Shown: piece after piece, positions 34,472-42,746 of the stretch
Layout of the letters: each line of letters opens with the position of its first letter
Numbering within the stretch: position 1 is the first letter of the stretch
Source of the DNA: Acidobacteriota bacterium
Lineage (GTDB): Bacteria > Acidobacteriota > Terriglobia > Bryobacterales > Bryobacteraceae
NCBI GenBank assembly: GCA_947470805.1
Contig: CANIVU010000054.1
Coordinates: 1 to 56,974 of the forward strand
Reading direction: 5' to 3'
Length of the DNA stretch: 56,974 bases
The notes under the pieces: model-generated
Databases searched by the model: none
Seen by the model: the letters and a program-made list of their open reading frames with translations, nothing else
What the model was told of the DNA's origin: nothing
Made by a program: the position numbers and the translations under genes

Positions 34472-34978
34472 TCAGGATTGAGAAATTGCTTGCGCTCCGC
34501 TGTCGTGGAGAACGTCGCTGGCGAGGGTGACGGCATCGGGGTGATGACATTGGACGGCGACGAGGATGCCGCCTTCGCGGATGTGTCCTTCGTAGCGGCG
34601 AGCGCCGAGGTTGGGGAGGCTGGTGGCGTCGACGGCGTCGATGGCACCGCCGACGGCGCCCCCGGCGCCGAAGCCCGCTAATGCTCCCAGAAGCGGGCCG
34701 GCGGCCAGGAGCGGCCCGATGCCGGGGATGGCCAGAACTCCGACGCCGACCGCCAAGCCCAGCGCTCCTCCGATGGCAACGCTGGACGTGACGACGGCGG
34801 TGGACCCACCCGCGGTGGATTCGCGGTTGTGGGAGATGTCTTTACTGCCCAGGGATTGCGGGTCCTGGACGGTGACATCGGCTTCGGCGAAGTGCGCGGC
34901 CAGCAGTTGTTCGACACTGCTTTTGGCGAGGGCGCTTTCGTAGAAGATTCCGTAGACGGCGATAGTGGCTCCGGCCAT
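34472..34978 (-). CDS. Glycine-zipper protein with GSP17M-like N-terminus
   Basis: A 168-residue protein. The first 45 residues (VYGIFYESALAKSSVEQLLA) resemble a small stress-protein fold that predicts alpha/beta structure. The middle is a glycine/alanine zipper (VGVGVLAIPGIGPLLAAG, LAGFGAGGAVGGAIDAV) that may insert in or coat a membrane. The C-terminus (ARRYEGHIREGGILVAVQ) again resembles the first fold. Members are common near CsbD-like genes. Function unknown. Confidence 0.75.
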   Translation of the reverse strand: MAGATIAVYGIFYESALAKSSVEQLLAAHFAEADVTVQDPQSLGSKDISHNRESTAGGSTAVVTSSVAIGGALGLAVGVGVLAIPGIGPLLAAGPLLGALAGFGAGGAVGGAIDAVDATSLPNLGARRYEGHIREGGILVAVQCHHPDAVTLASDVLHDSGAQAISQS

Positions 34979-34988
34979 GATGTGGGTC

Positions 34989-35330
34989 CTATTCGGGGAC
35001 GACGACTTCGGCGACGTGGGCGGGCATGTCGATGGTGGTGATGTGCAGGGAGTCTCCGGTGAGGACCCCGGAGACATCGGCGCTGTGGCCGGCGTGTTCG
35101 GGGAGGCCGGCGAAGTCCTGATTGTCGATTTTGTAGATGTGCCCGTTGTCGACGAAGACGTATTGGGCGCCGTCCTTTACACAGAACATCGTGCACTCGC
35201 GATCGGACAGCTTGAGGCCGGTGGCGAAGTCTCTTTTGCGATGAGTAGCGCCGCACATGCTGTCACTGATCTGGCCGGGCCAGGACTGCTTGGTTTCTGT
35301 TTTGACTACTGTGGCTGCTGCGGGGTTCAT
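34989..35330 (-). CDS. Small protein, unknown function, with CxxC-like cysteines
   Basis: A 113-residue protein (KTETKQSWPGQISDSMCGAT start; ECTMFCVKDGAQYVFVDNGH middle). The C-terminal part describes a small beta domain that could be an OB-like or secreted metal-binding fold. ATG at 35330 is preferred over the alternative upstream TTG at 35417, which would leave a basic, low-information tail. It lies 10 bases from the glycine-zipper gene, likely in one transcript. Confidence 0.65.
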   Translation of the reverse strand: MNPAAATVVKTETKQSWPGQISDSMCGATHRKRDFATGLKLSDRECTMFCVKDGAQYVFVDNGHIYKIDNQDFAGLPEHAGHSADVSGVLTGDSLHITTIDMPAHVAEVVVPE

Positions 35331-35435
35331 GGCATTTGGAAGAGCATGTGGAGGGCCACCGGCGAATCGTTGTGAAGACGGGGTGCTGAGGGTTCTGGCG
35401 CGGCGCAGAGCGGTCAAGTGACCGTATTTGGCCGA

Positions 35436-36227
35436 TCACTGGGCGTGGCAGAAGGAGAGGAGATCGACGTTGAGTTGGTCCTTGTGCGTGGAGCAGAGGC
35501 CGTGCGGTGCGCCGGGGTAAACGATGAGGGACGCGTTGGGGATGAGTTTGGCGGTGGCATGGGCGGAGACGGAGATGGGGACGATCTGGTCGGCGTCGCC
35601 GTGGATGACCAGGGTGGGGATGGTCATTTGGGCCAGGTCGAGGGTGAAGTCGGTGGTGGAGAAGGCCTCGATGCAAGCGTAGACGGCGTGGTGGCTGGCC
35701 TGCATGCCCTGGCGCCAGAAGTCGTTGCGGAGGCCTTCGGTGAGTTGGAGGCCGTAGAAGGATTCCGGGAGGCCGAGGAAGAACTGAGCGCGGTCGCTGT
35801 GGACTTTGGTGCGCATATCGTCGAAGACCGGCAGTCCGAGGCCATTCAACAGGAACGGGGTGACGGAGCCGATTAGAACGGCTTTGGCGATGCGTTTGGG
35901 TCCGTGGTGGCTGATGTAGCGGGCGACTTCGCCGCCGCCGGTGGAGTGGCCGATGAGGATGGCGTCGTTGATATCGAGGTAGTTGATGAGGCTGGAGAGA
36001 TCGTCGGCATAGGTATTCATGTCGTTACCGAGCCAGGGCTGGGAGGAGCGGCCGTGGCCGCGGCGGTCGTGGGCGATACAGCGGAAGCCGTTGTTGGCGA
36101 GGAACTCCATCTGGCTGTCCCAGGCGTCGGCGGAGAGCGGCCAGCCGTGGCTGAAGAGGATGGGTTGGCCGGCGCCCCAATCTTTGTAGTAGATGCTGGC
36201 GCCGTCTTGGGTGGTGAAGGTGGACAT
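35436..36227 (-). CDS. Alpha/beta hydrolase (non-haem chloroperoxidase/arylesterase-like)
   Basis: A 263-residue cytoplasmic alpha/beta hydrolase. The oxyanion motif is [11 protein letters not shown], the nucleophile serine lies in [13 protein letters not shown], the acid is in [10 protein letters not shown] and the histidine in [10 protein letters not shown]. These match cofactor-free haloperoxidase/arylesterases. ATG 36227 is chosen over an upstream start because the alignment with the family begins there. It leads the minus-strand stress cluster. Confidence 0.9.
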   Translation of the reverse strand: MSTFTTQDGASIYYKDWGAGQPILFSHGWPLSADAWDSQMEFLANNGFRCIAHDRRGHGRSSQPWLGNDMNTYADDLSSLINYLDINDAILIGHSTGGGEVARYISHHGPKRIAKAVLIGSVTPFLLNGLGLPVFDDMRTKVHSDRAQFFLGLPESFYGLQLTEGLRNDFWRQGMQASHHAVYACIEAFSTTDFTLDLAQMTIPTLVIHGDADQIVPISVSAHATAKLIPNASLIVYPGAPHGLCSTHKDQLNVDLLSFCHAQ

Positions 36228-36276
36228 GTGGATCGGGGAGCATGTGATGGGCCATTGGCATGCAGGGGGAAGGGGC

Positions 36277-36531
36277 ATGAAGAATCCATTGATTTATCCA
36301 GAGGTTGTGAAGCGGGAGAAGGGAATTGGGCCGGGTTCGGGCGGGCAGTCCGGGGACACGCAGGGGTTGCCGGAGGAGGCTGAAGCCGATTCGGAGAGCG
36401 TGACCGAATTGGTGGAAGAGGGGCAGTATGAAGAGGCGGAGGTGATTGACGGAATGGAGGAGGTTTCCGAGGTGCGGACGCGGCAGGTGCCGGAGGATGA
36501 CGTGCCGCTTGAGTACCGGAATCAGGACTAG
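36277..36531 (+). CDS. Small acidic protein, unknown function
   Basis: An 84-residue strongly acidic protein ([38 protein letters not shown]). It has no signal, membrane segment or recognisable domain and is probably disordered. GGGGGAAGGGG before the ATG is a possible ribosome-binding site. It is divergent to the hydrolase gene, 50 bases away. Confidence 0.6.
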   Translation: MKNPLIYPEVVKREKGIGPGSGGQSGDTQGLPEEAEADSESVTELVEEGQYEEAEVIDGMEEVSEVRTRQVPEDDVPLEYRNQD

Positions 36532-36583
36532 AAAATCTGGTTCTATTTTGCGGGTTCAGGCGTATACTGGGCCCGGATGGGGA

Positions 36584-36639
36584 CTTGCCGCCAGCGAGGC
36601 CGCAAGGAAAGAGGCTAACGCTCCCGAGGGAGGGTAGCC
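36584..36639 (+). promoter_or_regulatory. Two-hairpin leader that hides a ribosome-binding site
   Basis: Two stem-loops lie in tandem. The first pairs CTTGC with GCAAG (36584-36588 and 36602-36606) around an inner GCC/GGC stem. The second pairs GGCTA with TAGCC (36613-36617 and 36635-36639) around CTCC/GGAG. The GGAGGG in the second hairpin is the only good ribosome-binding site for the ATG at 36642, so folding would block translation. No known riboswitch core was matched. Confidence 0.4.
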
Positions 36640-36641
36640 GT

Positions 36642-36707
36642 ATGAAGCGGACGGTATTTTTGTGTATTGTGCTGGCGATGCTGTTTGCGCAGCGGGCCGG
36701 CGGATGA
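36642..36707 (+). CDS. Minute hydrophobic leader peptide, possible
   Basis: A 21-codon ORF: MKRTVFLCIVLAMLFAQRAG then Gly and stop. It looks like a signal peptide cut short. It follows the two-hairpin leader directly. It may be a regulatory leader peptide, a small secreted peptide, or the remnant of a longer gene. The following 130 bases to the aldo/keto reductase end hold no supported gene. Confidence 0.35.
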   Translation: MKRTVFLCIVLAMLFAQRAGG

Positions 36708-36839
36708 GGGGTAATCGGCCAAGGATGTAGCGTTCGTTCCGCACGGGAAACGAGCGACGCTGTTGCTGGCGCGGACCGGGCGGGAGTCTTCGTGCTGGCT
36801 GGTGGCCCGGAGCGAGGCACCGACCGCGGCTTCAGGGCT

Positions 36840-37694
36840 TTAGGCCAGGGCGAGGTTCAGGTTCTCGATGGCTTCGTCGATTTCGGCAGGGCTCTTGTAG
36901 CCGACGGTGACACAATCGACGCCGGCGTTTTGGAAGGCAAAGCGCATGGCGGACTGACGGTCGTCGCGGTTGGTGAAGGCGCCCTCGCCGATTAGCTTCA
37001 TGCCGATGACGCCGATGCCCTGGGAATGCACCTTCTTCAGATGCGTGACGACTTCGGGGATGTTGCCGGGTTCGCGGGTTTGGTAGTCCTCGGCGTCCAT
37101 GCGGGTTCCCTTGTGATTGACGCGCATGAGTGCGACTTCGAGGAACTTGTTGCCGGGGAATTGGCGGAGGGCGGGGAGTCCGTGGACGCTGGCGCCGTGG
37201 GAGAGGATGGCCTGTTTGTGCTTGGCTTCCTGCAGTCCGTCCTGCCATTTGAGCGAGTCGGTGGGCCAGGTGGCGACGTGTTGGTTGTGGAGAAGAAGGA
37301 TGTCGAAGTAGTCGGTACCGATGACGGAGCGGAGTTCGTCGATTTTTTCGAGGGGATTGGTGTTGGGGCGGGTGGTCACCTTGGACATGAGGCGGTAGGA
37401 GTCACGCGGGATGCCCTTGAGGGCGATGCCGAGCATCTTGTGCATTTCGCCGTAGGATTCGGCGGTTTCGAAGAAGCGGATGCCGCTGTCATAGGCGTGG
37501 CGGACGAGGCTGGTGAAGCCTTCCTGGCCCAGTTGGCGCTGGATGCGGCCGCCGTTGGAGCCTGTGCCGAAGGCAAGGCGGGTGGTTTGGATTTTGGACT
37601 TGCCGAGGGTGACCCAGTCGGTAGCTTTGCCGCGGACGAGGGCGGGGGTGAGGAGGGCGGCTTGGAGGAAATGGCGACGGGAAAGGACGGACAT
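36840..37694 (-). CDS. Exported aldo/keto reductase
   Basis: A 284-residue NADPH-dependent reductase, TIM-barrel fold. The N-terminus is TAT-like (SRRHFLQAALLTPALVRG). The active-site Tyr is in FFETAESYGE and the Lys in LMSKVTTR; the usual histidine appears as LLHNQH. The start at 37694 is preferred to GTG 37709, which would begin at the stop of the upstream gene. Family members reduce sugar or lipid carbonyls; the substrate here is unknown. The aldo/keto gene begins 14 bases after a frameshifted PQQ-propeller gene. Confidence 0.87.
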   Translation of the reverse strand: MSVLSRRHFLQAALLTPALVRGKATDWVTLGKSKIQTTRLAFGTGSNGGRIQRQLGQEGFTSLVRHAYDSGIRFFETAESYGEMHKMLGIALKGIPRDSYRLMSKVTTRPNTNPLEKIDELRSVIGTDYFDILLLHNQHVATWPTDSLKWQDGLQEAKHKQAILSHGASVHGLPALRQFPGNKFLEVALMRVNHKGTRMDAEDYQTREPGNIPEVVTHLKKVHSQGIGVIGMKLIGEGAFTNRDDRQSAMRFAFQNAGVDCVTVGYKSPAEIDEAIENLNLALA

Positions 37695-37708
37695 GACTGA
37701 GTTATACA

Positions 37709-38595
37709 CTACTGGGCGGTGAAGCAGAAGAGGGCGGGGGTGGCGAAGAATGGGTCATTGAGATCGTTTACCTTCAGGACTTCCCAGTCGCGGCCGGGGC
37801 GGACGACCGAGATTTTGCCTTCTTCGCTGGCGAAATAGAGCAGACCGTTGGTCAGGACCGGAGAGGGGATGACGCCGTCGAAGCCTTTGTCGGTCCGCCA
37901 GAGCTGGGCGGGTTGGGGGGCGGCCAGATTGAGGGCGACAAGGGCGGTGCCGCCGGCGATGTGTTTGCCCCATTCGATCCATTCGTCTTCGGTGACTTCG
38001 CCATCGCGGTTACCGACGTAATCGGCGACGGAGGCGAGGACGTTATCGGCGCGGGTGTATTCGTCGCGGTTGATTTTGCCGTCATTGTTCTTGTCCTTGC
38101 GGGCGAGTTGGCTGGAGAAGGGAATTGCGCCGTTGTAGCCGTAGCCGAAGGCGAGGACGGTGTTGCCGTCGCGGATGGGGGAGGCGCCGAGGCCTTGGGA
38201 GTTGATGGGGAGGTCGGTTGGGGCGCGCCAGCGGAGCTTGCCGGAGGCGGAGTAGGAGAGGAGGCCGAGTTCCTTGAAGAAGACGTAGACGTTGGCGCCA
38301 TCGGTGTTTGGGGTTCGGCGCGTTCCCAGAGGAGCTTGGCGGTGGCGCGGCTGAAGGCCTGGGTGTAGAGCTTGTCGTCCTCAAACACCGTGAGGAATAT
38401 GTGGGTTTTGGATAAGACCGGGGACGATTTGCCGGGGCGGACGGGGGTGCGCCAGGCGAGGTTTTTCGTGGGGCTGAATGCGGTGGGATAGTTTGTCCCG
38501 GTGGCGATGCCGGAGCCGTTGGGGTCGCGGAAGCGGGACCAGTCCTGGGCCGTGAGGGTGGTGGTTATGAGCAGGCACAGGAGGAAGGGGCGCAT
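37709..38595 (-). pseudogene. PQQ-like propeller/EF-hand protein gene with frameshift
   Basis: The start (MRPFLLCLLITTTLTA, then QDWSRFRDPNGSGIATG) and the remainder (TDGANVYVFFKELG ... two EF-hands DKNNDGKINRDE and GNRDGEVTEDEW ... ending TAG at 37709) are in different frames. The break lies near 38310-38322, after LLWERAEPQ. The family normally has a further dozen residues before TDG-x-NVYVFF, so a small deletion plus frameshift is likely. Intact homologues are exported quinoprotein-like propellers with calcium-binding hands. It is counted as inactive unless the break is a sequencing error. Confidence 0.75.
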
Positions 38596-38646
38596 GATCC
38601 TGCGATTGTGGCTTGGGGCGAGTGTGGTATACCCGGAGACTACACA

Positions 38647-39828
38647 ATGGCGCGACGATATCTGGTTCTGGGGATGCTGTTTCTGATGGTCCTGGTGATG
38701 TATCTGGACCGGTTGGCGATTGGCGTGGCGGCGCCGCGGATACAGGCGGACCTTCATCTGGGGCCGAAGGAGTGGGGGTGGGTGACGGGGGCGTTCACGC
38801 TGGCGTATGCGGCGTTTGAGGCGCCGGGCGGGGCGATGGGAGACCGGGTGGGGCAGCGGGCGGTGTTGACGCGAATTGTGGTGTGGTGGAGCGGGTTCAC
38901 GGCATTGACGGGGGCGGTGTCGGGATTGGGGCCGTTGCTGGCGGTGCGGTTCCTGTTCGGGGCCGGGGAGGCGGGGGCGTTCCCGAATGCGACGGGGGTG
39001 GTGGCACGGTGGTTTGTGGCGGCGGAGCGGGCGCGGGCGAGTTCGGCGTTTTGGATTGCGACGTCGGCGGGCGGGATGGTGACGCCTTTGCTGGTGGTGC
39101 CGATGATGCGGGCGTATGGGTGGCGGGTGCCGTTTGTGGTGTTTGCTTTCGTTGGTGTGGCCTGGGCGTTGGTGTGGCGGGTTTGGTACCGGGATCCGGT
39201 GGAGACAGTGGAGCGGAAGGCTGCGCCGTGGGGAGTGATTCTGAAAGATCGTAACTTCCGGTGGGTATTAGTTATGTATCACTGTTACTGTTGGGGCGGG
39301 TATTTTTACTTATCGTGGATTTACACCTACTTGCAGACGGGGCGGGGGTTGACGGAGCAGCAGATGGCGTTCGCCTCGGCGTTGCCGCCGTTGTTGGGGC
39401 TGGGTGGGATTCTGGCCGGGGGCTTTTTGAGTGACTGGTTGTCGCGGCGGTATGGGCTGCGGGTGGGGCGGGTGGCGGTGGGCGCGCCGGCGCTGGTGTT
39501 GAGCGGTTTGTTAATGGTTGGCGCGACTTTGACGCGGGATAACACGGTGGCGGTGGGGTTGTTGGCGGTAGGGTTGGGCGTGATGAACATGATGTTGCCG
39601 GTGGCGTGGGCGGTGTGCGCGGACGTGGGCGGGGAGCACACGGGGGCGGTTTCGGGGGCGATGAATACGGCGGGGCAGTTGGGGTCTTTTATTTCGGCGG
39701 TGGCGTTCGGGTACTTAGTGGAGGGATTGGGAAGTTATGATCTGGCGCTGATGCCTTTGGCGGGGATGTTAGTGGTTGGCGGGGCGGCGTTTGCGATGAT
39801 TGACCCGCGGCGGACGCTGGAGGTTTAG
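38647..39828 (+). CDS. MFS transporter, anion:cation symporter (ACS) type
   Basis: A 393-residue inner-membrane transporter with about 12 helices. The N-terminal signature MYLDRLAIGVAAPRIQADL and GDRVGQRAVL between helices 2 and 3 match the ACS/hexuronate subfamily, which imports sugar acids and organic anions by proton symport. The central loop carries DPVETVERKA. It is divergent from the frameshifted PQQ gene (51 bases) and ends inside the convergent oxidoreductase gene by 4 bases. A hexuronate substrate would fit the nearby exported sugar oxidoreductases, but that is inference. Confidence 0.88.
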   Translation: MARRYLVLGMLFLMVLVMYLDRLAIGVAAPRIQADLHLGPKEWGWVTGAFTLAYAAFEAPGGAMGDRVGQRAVLTRIVVWWSGFTALTGAVSGLGPLLAVRFLFGAGEAGAFPNATGVVARWFVAAERARASSAFWIATSAGGMVTPLLVVPMMRAYGWRVPFVVFAFVGVAWALVWRVWYRDPVETVERKAAPWGVILKDRNFRWVLVMYHCYCWGGYFYLSWIYTYLQTGRGLTEQQMAFASALPPLLGLGGILAGGFLSDWLSRRYGLRVGRVAVGAPALVLSGLLMVGATLTRDNTVAVGLLAVGLGVMNMMLPVAWAVCADVGGEHTGAVSGAMNTAGQLGSFISAVAFGYLVEGLGSYDLALMPLAGMLVVGGAAFAMIDPRRTLEV

Positions 39829-40538
39829 ATACCGGCGTACCAGGAGTATTTATAGTTCATCGGGAAGTTGTCGAGGCTTTCGGCGAGGGTGATGCGGGTG
39901 AGGAATTTGCGGTTCTTGTAGCCGAGTTGGCGGGGGGCGCGGAGGCGAAGCGGGCCGCCGTGGCCGACGGGGATGTCGCCGCCATTCATGCAGTGGGCGA
40001 CGAGGGTTTGGGGGTGGCGGGCTTCGTCCATATCGATGGCTTCGATTCTCTTGTCCATCGAGTAGTAGACGACGTATTTTGCGTTCGGCTGGGCACCGGC
40101 CACTTCGAGAATGTGGGCGAGCGGGACGCCGGACCATTCGGCGATGTAGGACCAGCCTTCCTCGCAGATGAGCTGGGTGATTTGGGTGCTCTTTGGGTAG
40201 TTTTTCAGCTGGTCCATAGAGAATGCGGCCGGGCTTGCGACGAGGCCGTCGACTTGGAGGGTCCATTCTTTGAAGCCGTTGGCTTGGAGTTGGCGGTACT
40301 CGGGGGCTTTTGGGGGCGAGCCTTTTTGGTGGGGGACTTTGGTGATTTGGCTGGGCTTGAATTCGCGGGCGTTGGCGCTGCCGATGAGGAGGCGTTGGGC
40401 GGCGTAGGTGAGGGTGTGGCCGCAACCGTAGATGCCGGCGGCGTCGGGCGGAATGAGGTCGTATTGTTTGGCGAGGAGAGTGGCACCGGCGACACCGGCG
40501 GCGCCGGCGATGAGATTGCGCCGGGAGGTTTTGCTCAT
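39825..40538 (-). CDS. Molybdopterin-dependent oxidoreductase (sulfite oxidase/MsrP fold), exported
   Basis: A 237-residue exported molybdoenzyme with a TAT signal (SRRNLIAGAAGVAGATLLA). The Moco-binding cysteine is C125 in QLICEEGWSYIAEW; MNGGDIPVGHGGPLRLRAP is the other family block. The short length, without a dimerisation domain, matches the MsrP/YedY group. It overlaps its membrane partner by 4 bases. The substrate, such as methionine sulfoxide or sulfite, is not visible in the sequence. Confidence 0.9.
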   Translation of the reverse strand: MSKTSRRNLIAGAAGVAGATLLAKQYDLIPPDAAGIYGCGHTLTYAAQRLLIGSANAREFKPSQITKVPHQKGSPPKAPEYRQLQANGFKEWTLQVDGLVASPAAFSMDQLKNYPKSTQITQLICEEGWSYIAEWSGVPLAHILEVAGAQPNAKYVVYYSMDKRIEAIDMDEARHPQTLVAHCMNGGDIPVGHGGPLRLRAPRQLGYKNRKFLTRITLAESLDNFPMNYKYSWYAGI

Positions 40539-41281
40539 GATTGCTCCTGGCCGGTGATCATTGCCTGGACGCGGGGTTTGAAGCCGGCGAGGAAGATCAT
40601 CAGGATATGCGCAAACAGGAAGAGAGTCAGGGACACGGAGGCGAAGAAGTGGATGGTGCGGGCGGATTGCTGGCCACCGACGGCGTCGACGAGGAAGGGG
40701 TAGGCGGCGGTGAGTGATGGGGACATGGCGAGGCCGGTCCAGATCATCAGGGGGAAGAGGCCGAAGATGACTGCGAGGTAGGTGAGGCGCTGGAGGGGGT
40801 TGTAGGTGTTGGCTTCTTCGGGGCGTTGGAAGCGAAAGTGTTGGGTGATGGATTGGGCCAGATCGGCTTTGGCGGGGAGGAGGTTTTGTTTCAGGTGGCC
40901 GGATCGGACGATGTGGGCGGCGTAGAGGAGGCCGGTGAAAACGAGGAACCAGGCGGTTTGGAAGTGGAGGGAGCGGCTCCAGCCGTTCTGGTCGGGCAGG
41001 ACGTAGTTGTAGCCAGTTTTGACGTAGGGGCGGGAAGCGGGGATGGGGATTTGGAAGAGGGCCGGTGTCATGGAGTTGCCGTCCTCGCCCCAATAGAAGC
41101 GGGGGTGGGAGATGACGAGCTCGATGCCGCTGATGAGGAGGGCGAGGAAGCAGAGGGCGGTGATCCAGTGAGTTACGCGGATCAGTTTGGTATGGCGGAG
41201 GTTCGCCGATGATGGCACTTCGGGATGATAGCAGAGTGGGTTGGCGGGGCGGGGCTCGTCGGGCGAGATGGTATTTGCCAA
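40535..41281 (-). CDS. Cytochrome b561-type membrane subunit of the molybdoenzyme
   Basis: A 248-residue membrane protein with four helices of the Ni/Fe-hydrogenase/thiosulfate-reductase cytochrome b type. Likely haem ligands are H in RVTHWITALCFLALLISG, the second in YAAHIVRSGHL and the third in IHFFASVSLTLFLFAHI. It would pass electrons between quinol and the periplasmic molybdoenzyme, replacing MsrQ. It starts just after a strong hairpin and is the first gene of the pair. Confidence 0.88.
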   Translation of the reverse strand: MANTISPDEPRPANPLCYHPEVPSSANLRHTKLIRVTHWITALCFLALLISGIELVISHPRFYWGEDGNSMTPALFQIPIPASRPYVKTGYNYVLPDQNGWSRSLHFQTAWFLVFTGLLYAAHIVRSGHLKQNLLPAKADLAQSITQHFRFQRPEEANTYNPLQRLTYLAVIFGLFPLMIWTGLAMSPSLTAAYPFLVDAVGGQQSARTIHFFASVSLTLFLFAHILMIFLAGFKPRVQAMITGQEQS

Positions 41282-41301
41282 GATGGCTGGGGCCCAATGA
41301 A

Positions 41302-41334
41302 AAGGGCCTGTCTGTTGGCGACAGACAGGCCCTT
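41302..41334 (-). terminator. Strong hairpin terminator
   Basis: A 14-bp perfect stem, AAGGGCCTGTCTGT/ACAGACAGGCCCTT, with a 5-base loop; reading on the minus strand it ends in CCTTTTCATT. It separates the truncated surface gene at 41373-42173 from the cytochrome b gene. Confidence 0.85.
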
Positions 41335-41372
41335 CGGTCTTGGTTACTTCGTTCTTGGTTACTTCGGTTTCC

Positions 41373-42173
41373 CTAATGGCCGAGAATCTCGCTGTTGAAG
41401 AGAGTCCGGGCGGCCATGGGCGGGTCGAGGATGAGGGCCAGGTAGGCCTCCGAGACGCGGTTGGCGCCTACGTCGCTGATGAAGGCGAAGCCGTGCGCGT
41501 ATTGGAACGAGCACTGGGCGATCATGTAGCCCTGGAAGCCCGGGGTGGCCGCCACGCCGTAGTTGCCGCCGGTGGAGAGAACGGCCGTCAGTTGCTTGCC
41601 CGCTGGGATGACGGCGGAGGTTTGGGAGGCCGGGGCTGCGCCACCGCCGGGGGTTTCGCCGTAGTAGTTCAACGTACAGGGGCCGTTCTGGCCGGGGTGT
41701 CCGAAGGGGTCTACCGAGGTGTTGGCGATGGAGATGCCGGAATCGAAGCCGGCCTGATTCGTCAGGAAGACGAATAAGAGATTCGTGGTGCAGGCGTTGA
41801 TGGTGAAGAACGACTGGGCCGAGCTGGTGTCGGCGAAGCGGGGGAAGGCGGTGCCGCCCAAGGGTGCGAAACTGCCGGCGATGGTGGAGGAGCCGAGGCC
41901 GGGGAGGTTATTGGCGGTGTTGGAGACGTAGGAGATGGCGATGCCGAACATGAAGGTCTGGATGGTAAGCGGGTCGGCGTCGAGGACCTCCCAGACGAGT
42001 GTGGCCGAGCCGTTGACGAAATTGACCGGAGTGGTGGGGCCGCCGAAGGAAGCGCTGTTGGTGGAACTGACGGGCGCAAATGGCGTGGAGGCGGAGGAGA
42101 TCAGGCGGGCGCGGCTCTTGGTCGAATTGTCGAGCGGGTAGAGAGCGGCAGGGCGTACGCTGTTGCAGCGCAA
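41373..42173 (-). pseudogene. Truncated surface-protein gene, 5' end lost
   Basis: The frame encodes 266 residues of a beta-rich secreted protein, with two cysteines in NACTTNLLFVFLTNQAG and a conserved end (ANRVSEAYLALILDP). It lacks a signal peptide and starts only at TTG 42173, five codons after an in-frame stop (TAG at 42188). The start region overlaps the opposite gene at 42163. It seems to be the C-terminal part of a larger exported protein that lost its 5' end in a deletion. Confidence 0.55.
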
Positions 42174-42744
42174 GGCGACCTTTGACTACCTGATTCTTCT
42201 GCAACGGAACGGCGAGGATTTACTGGTGGAGGAGAGCCGTGTGCTGCAGGGAAAACCGGGAAAGGAGAGCGACAAGCCGATGTTGACGACGAGTGGTTTT
42301 TCGGCGCTGTTGCTGATTTTGCATCCGATGTTTCAGCCCAGCTTTGAGTTTTCCATTGGAGAGGAGGAACTGGTTGGGGGACGGCGAACGCTGCGTGTGA
42401 GTTTCAGTCATAGGAAAGGGGAGCGTTCGCCGTCGGTGCTGCAGTTACATGGCCGGGAGTATCCGATTCCGTGGGAAGGCGAGGCGTTGGTTGATGGCGA
42501 GACGTTTTCCGTGCGGCGTATGAGAGTCCATCTGAAGGCGCCTATGGAAGACATCGGACTGATGAAGATGTCGAGTGAAGTGGAGTATTCTCCGTACCGG
42601 ACGGGCGAAAAGGAATGGTTGCCGGCGGGTGCGTTGATTGAGGCCGAGACGCGGAAGCAGCGGTGGCGGAATACGCACCAGTTCAGCCATTACCGCGAGT
42701 TCGCGGTTGATACGGACGTGAAACTGGGGGCACCGAAGCAGTAG
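42163..42744 (+). pseudogene. Truncated protein gene at the head of the redox operon
   Basis: The 193-residue product is beta-rich, with LVEESRVLQG, TTSGFSALLLILHPMFQP, LQLHGREYPIPWEGEALVD and SSEVEYSPYRTG. It begins only at TTG 42163, eight codons after an in-frame TAG at 42139, without ribosome-binding site or signal peptide. Homologues are expected to have an upstream exported region, so the first part seems to be missing. The rest reads cleanly and ends 2 bases before the next gene. Function not recognised. Confidence 0.55.
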
Positions 42745-42746
42745 CC

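Noticed and set aside
36584-36639. Possible cyclic-di-GMP (GEMM) riboswitch
   Set aside because: The conserved core sequences of that class are not present; only generic hairpins are seen.
41333-41372. Short tandem repeat of TTGGTTACTTCG
   Set aside because: Only two short units beside a terminator; likely chance or slippage.
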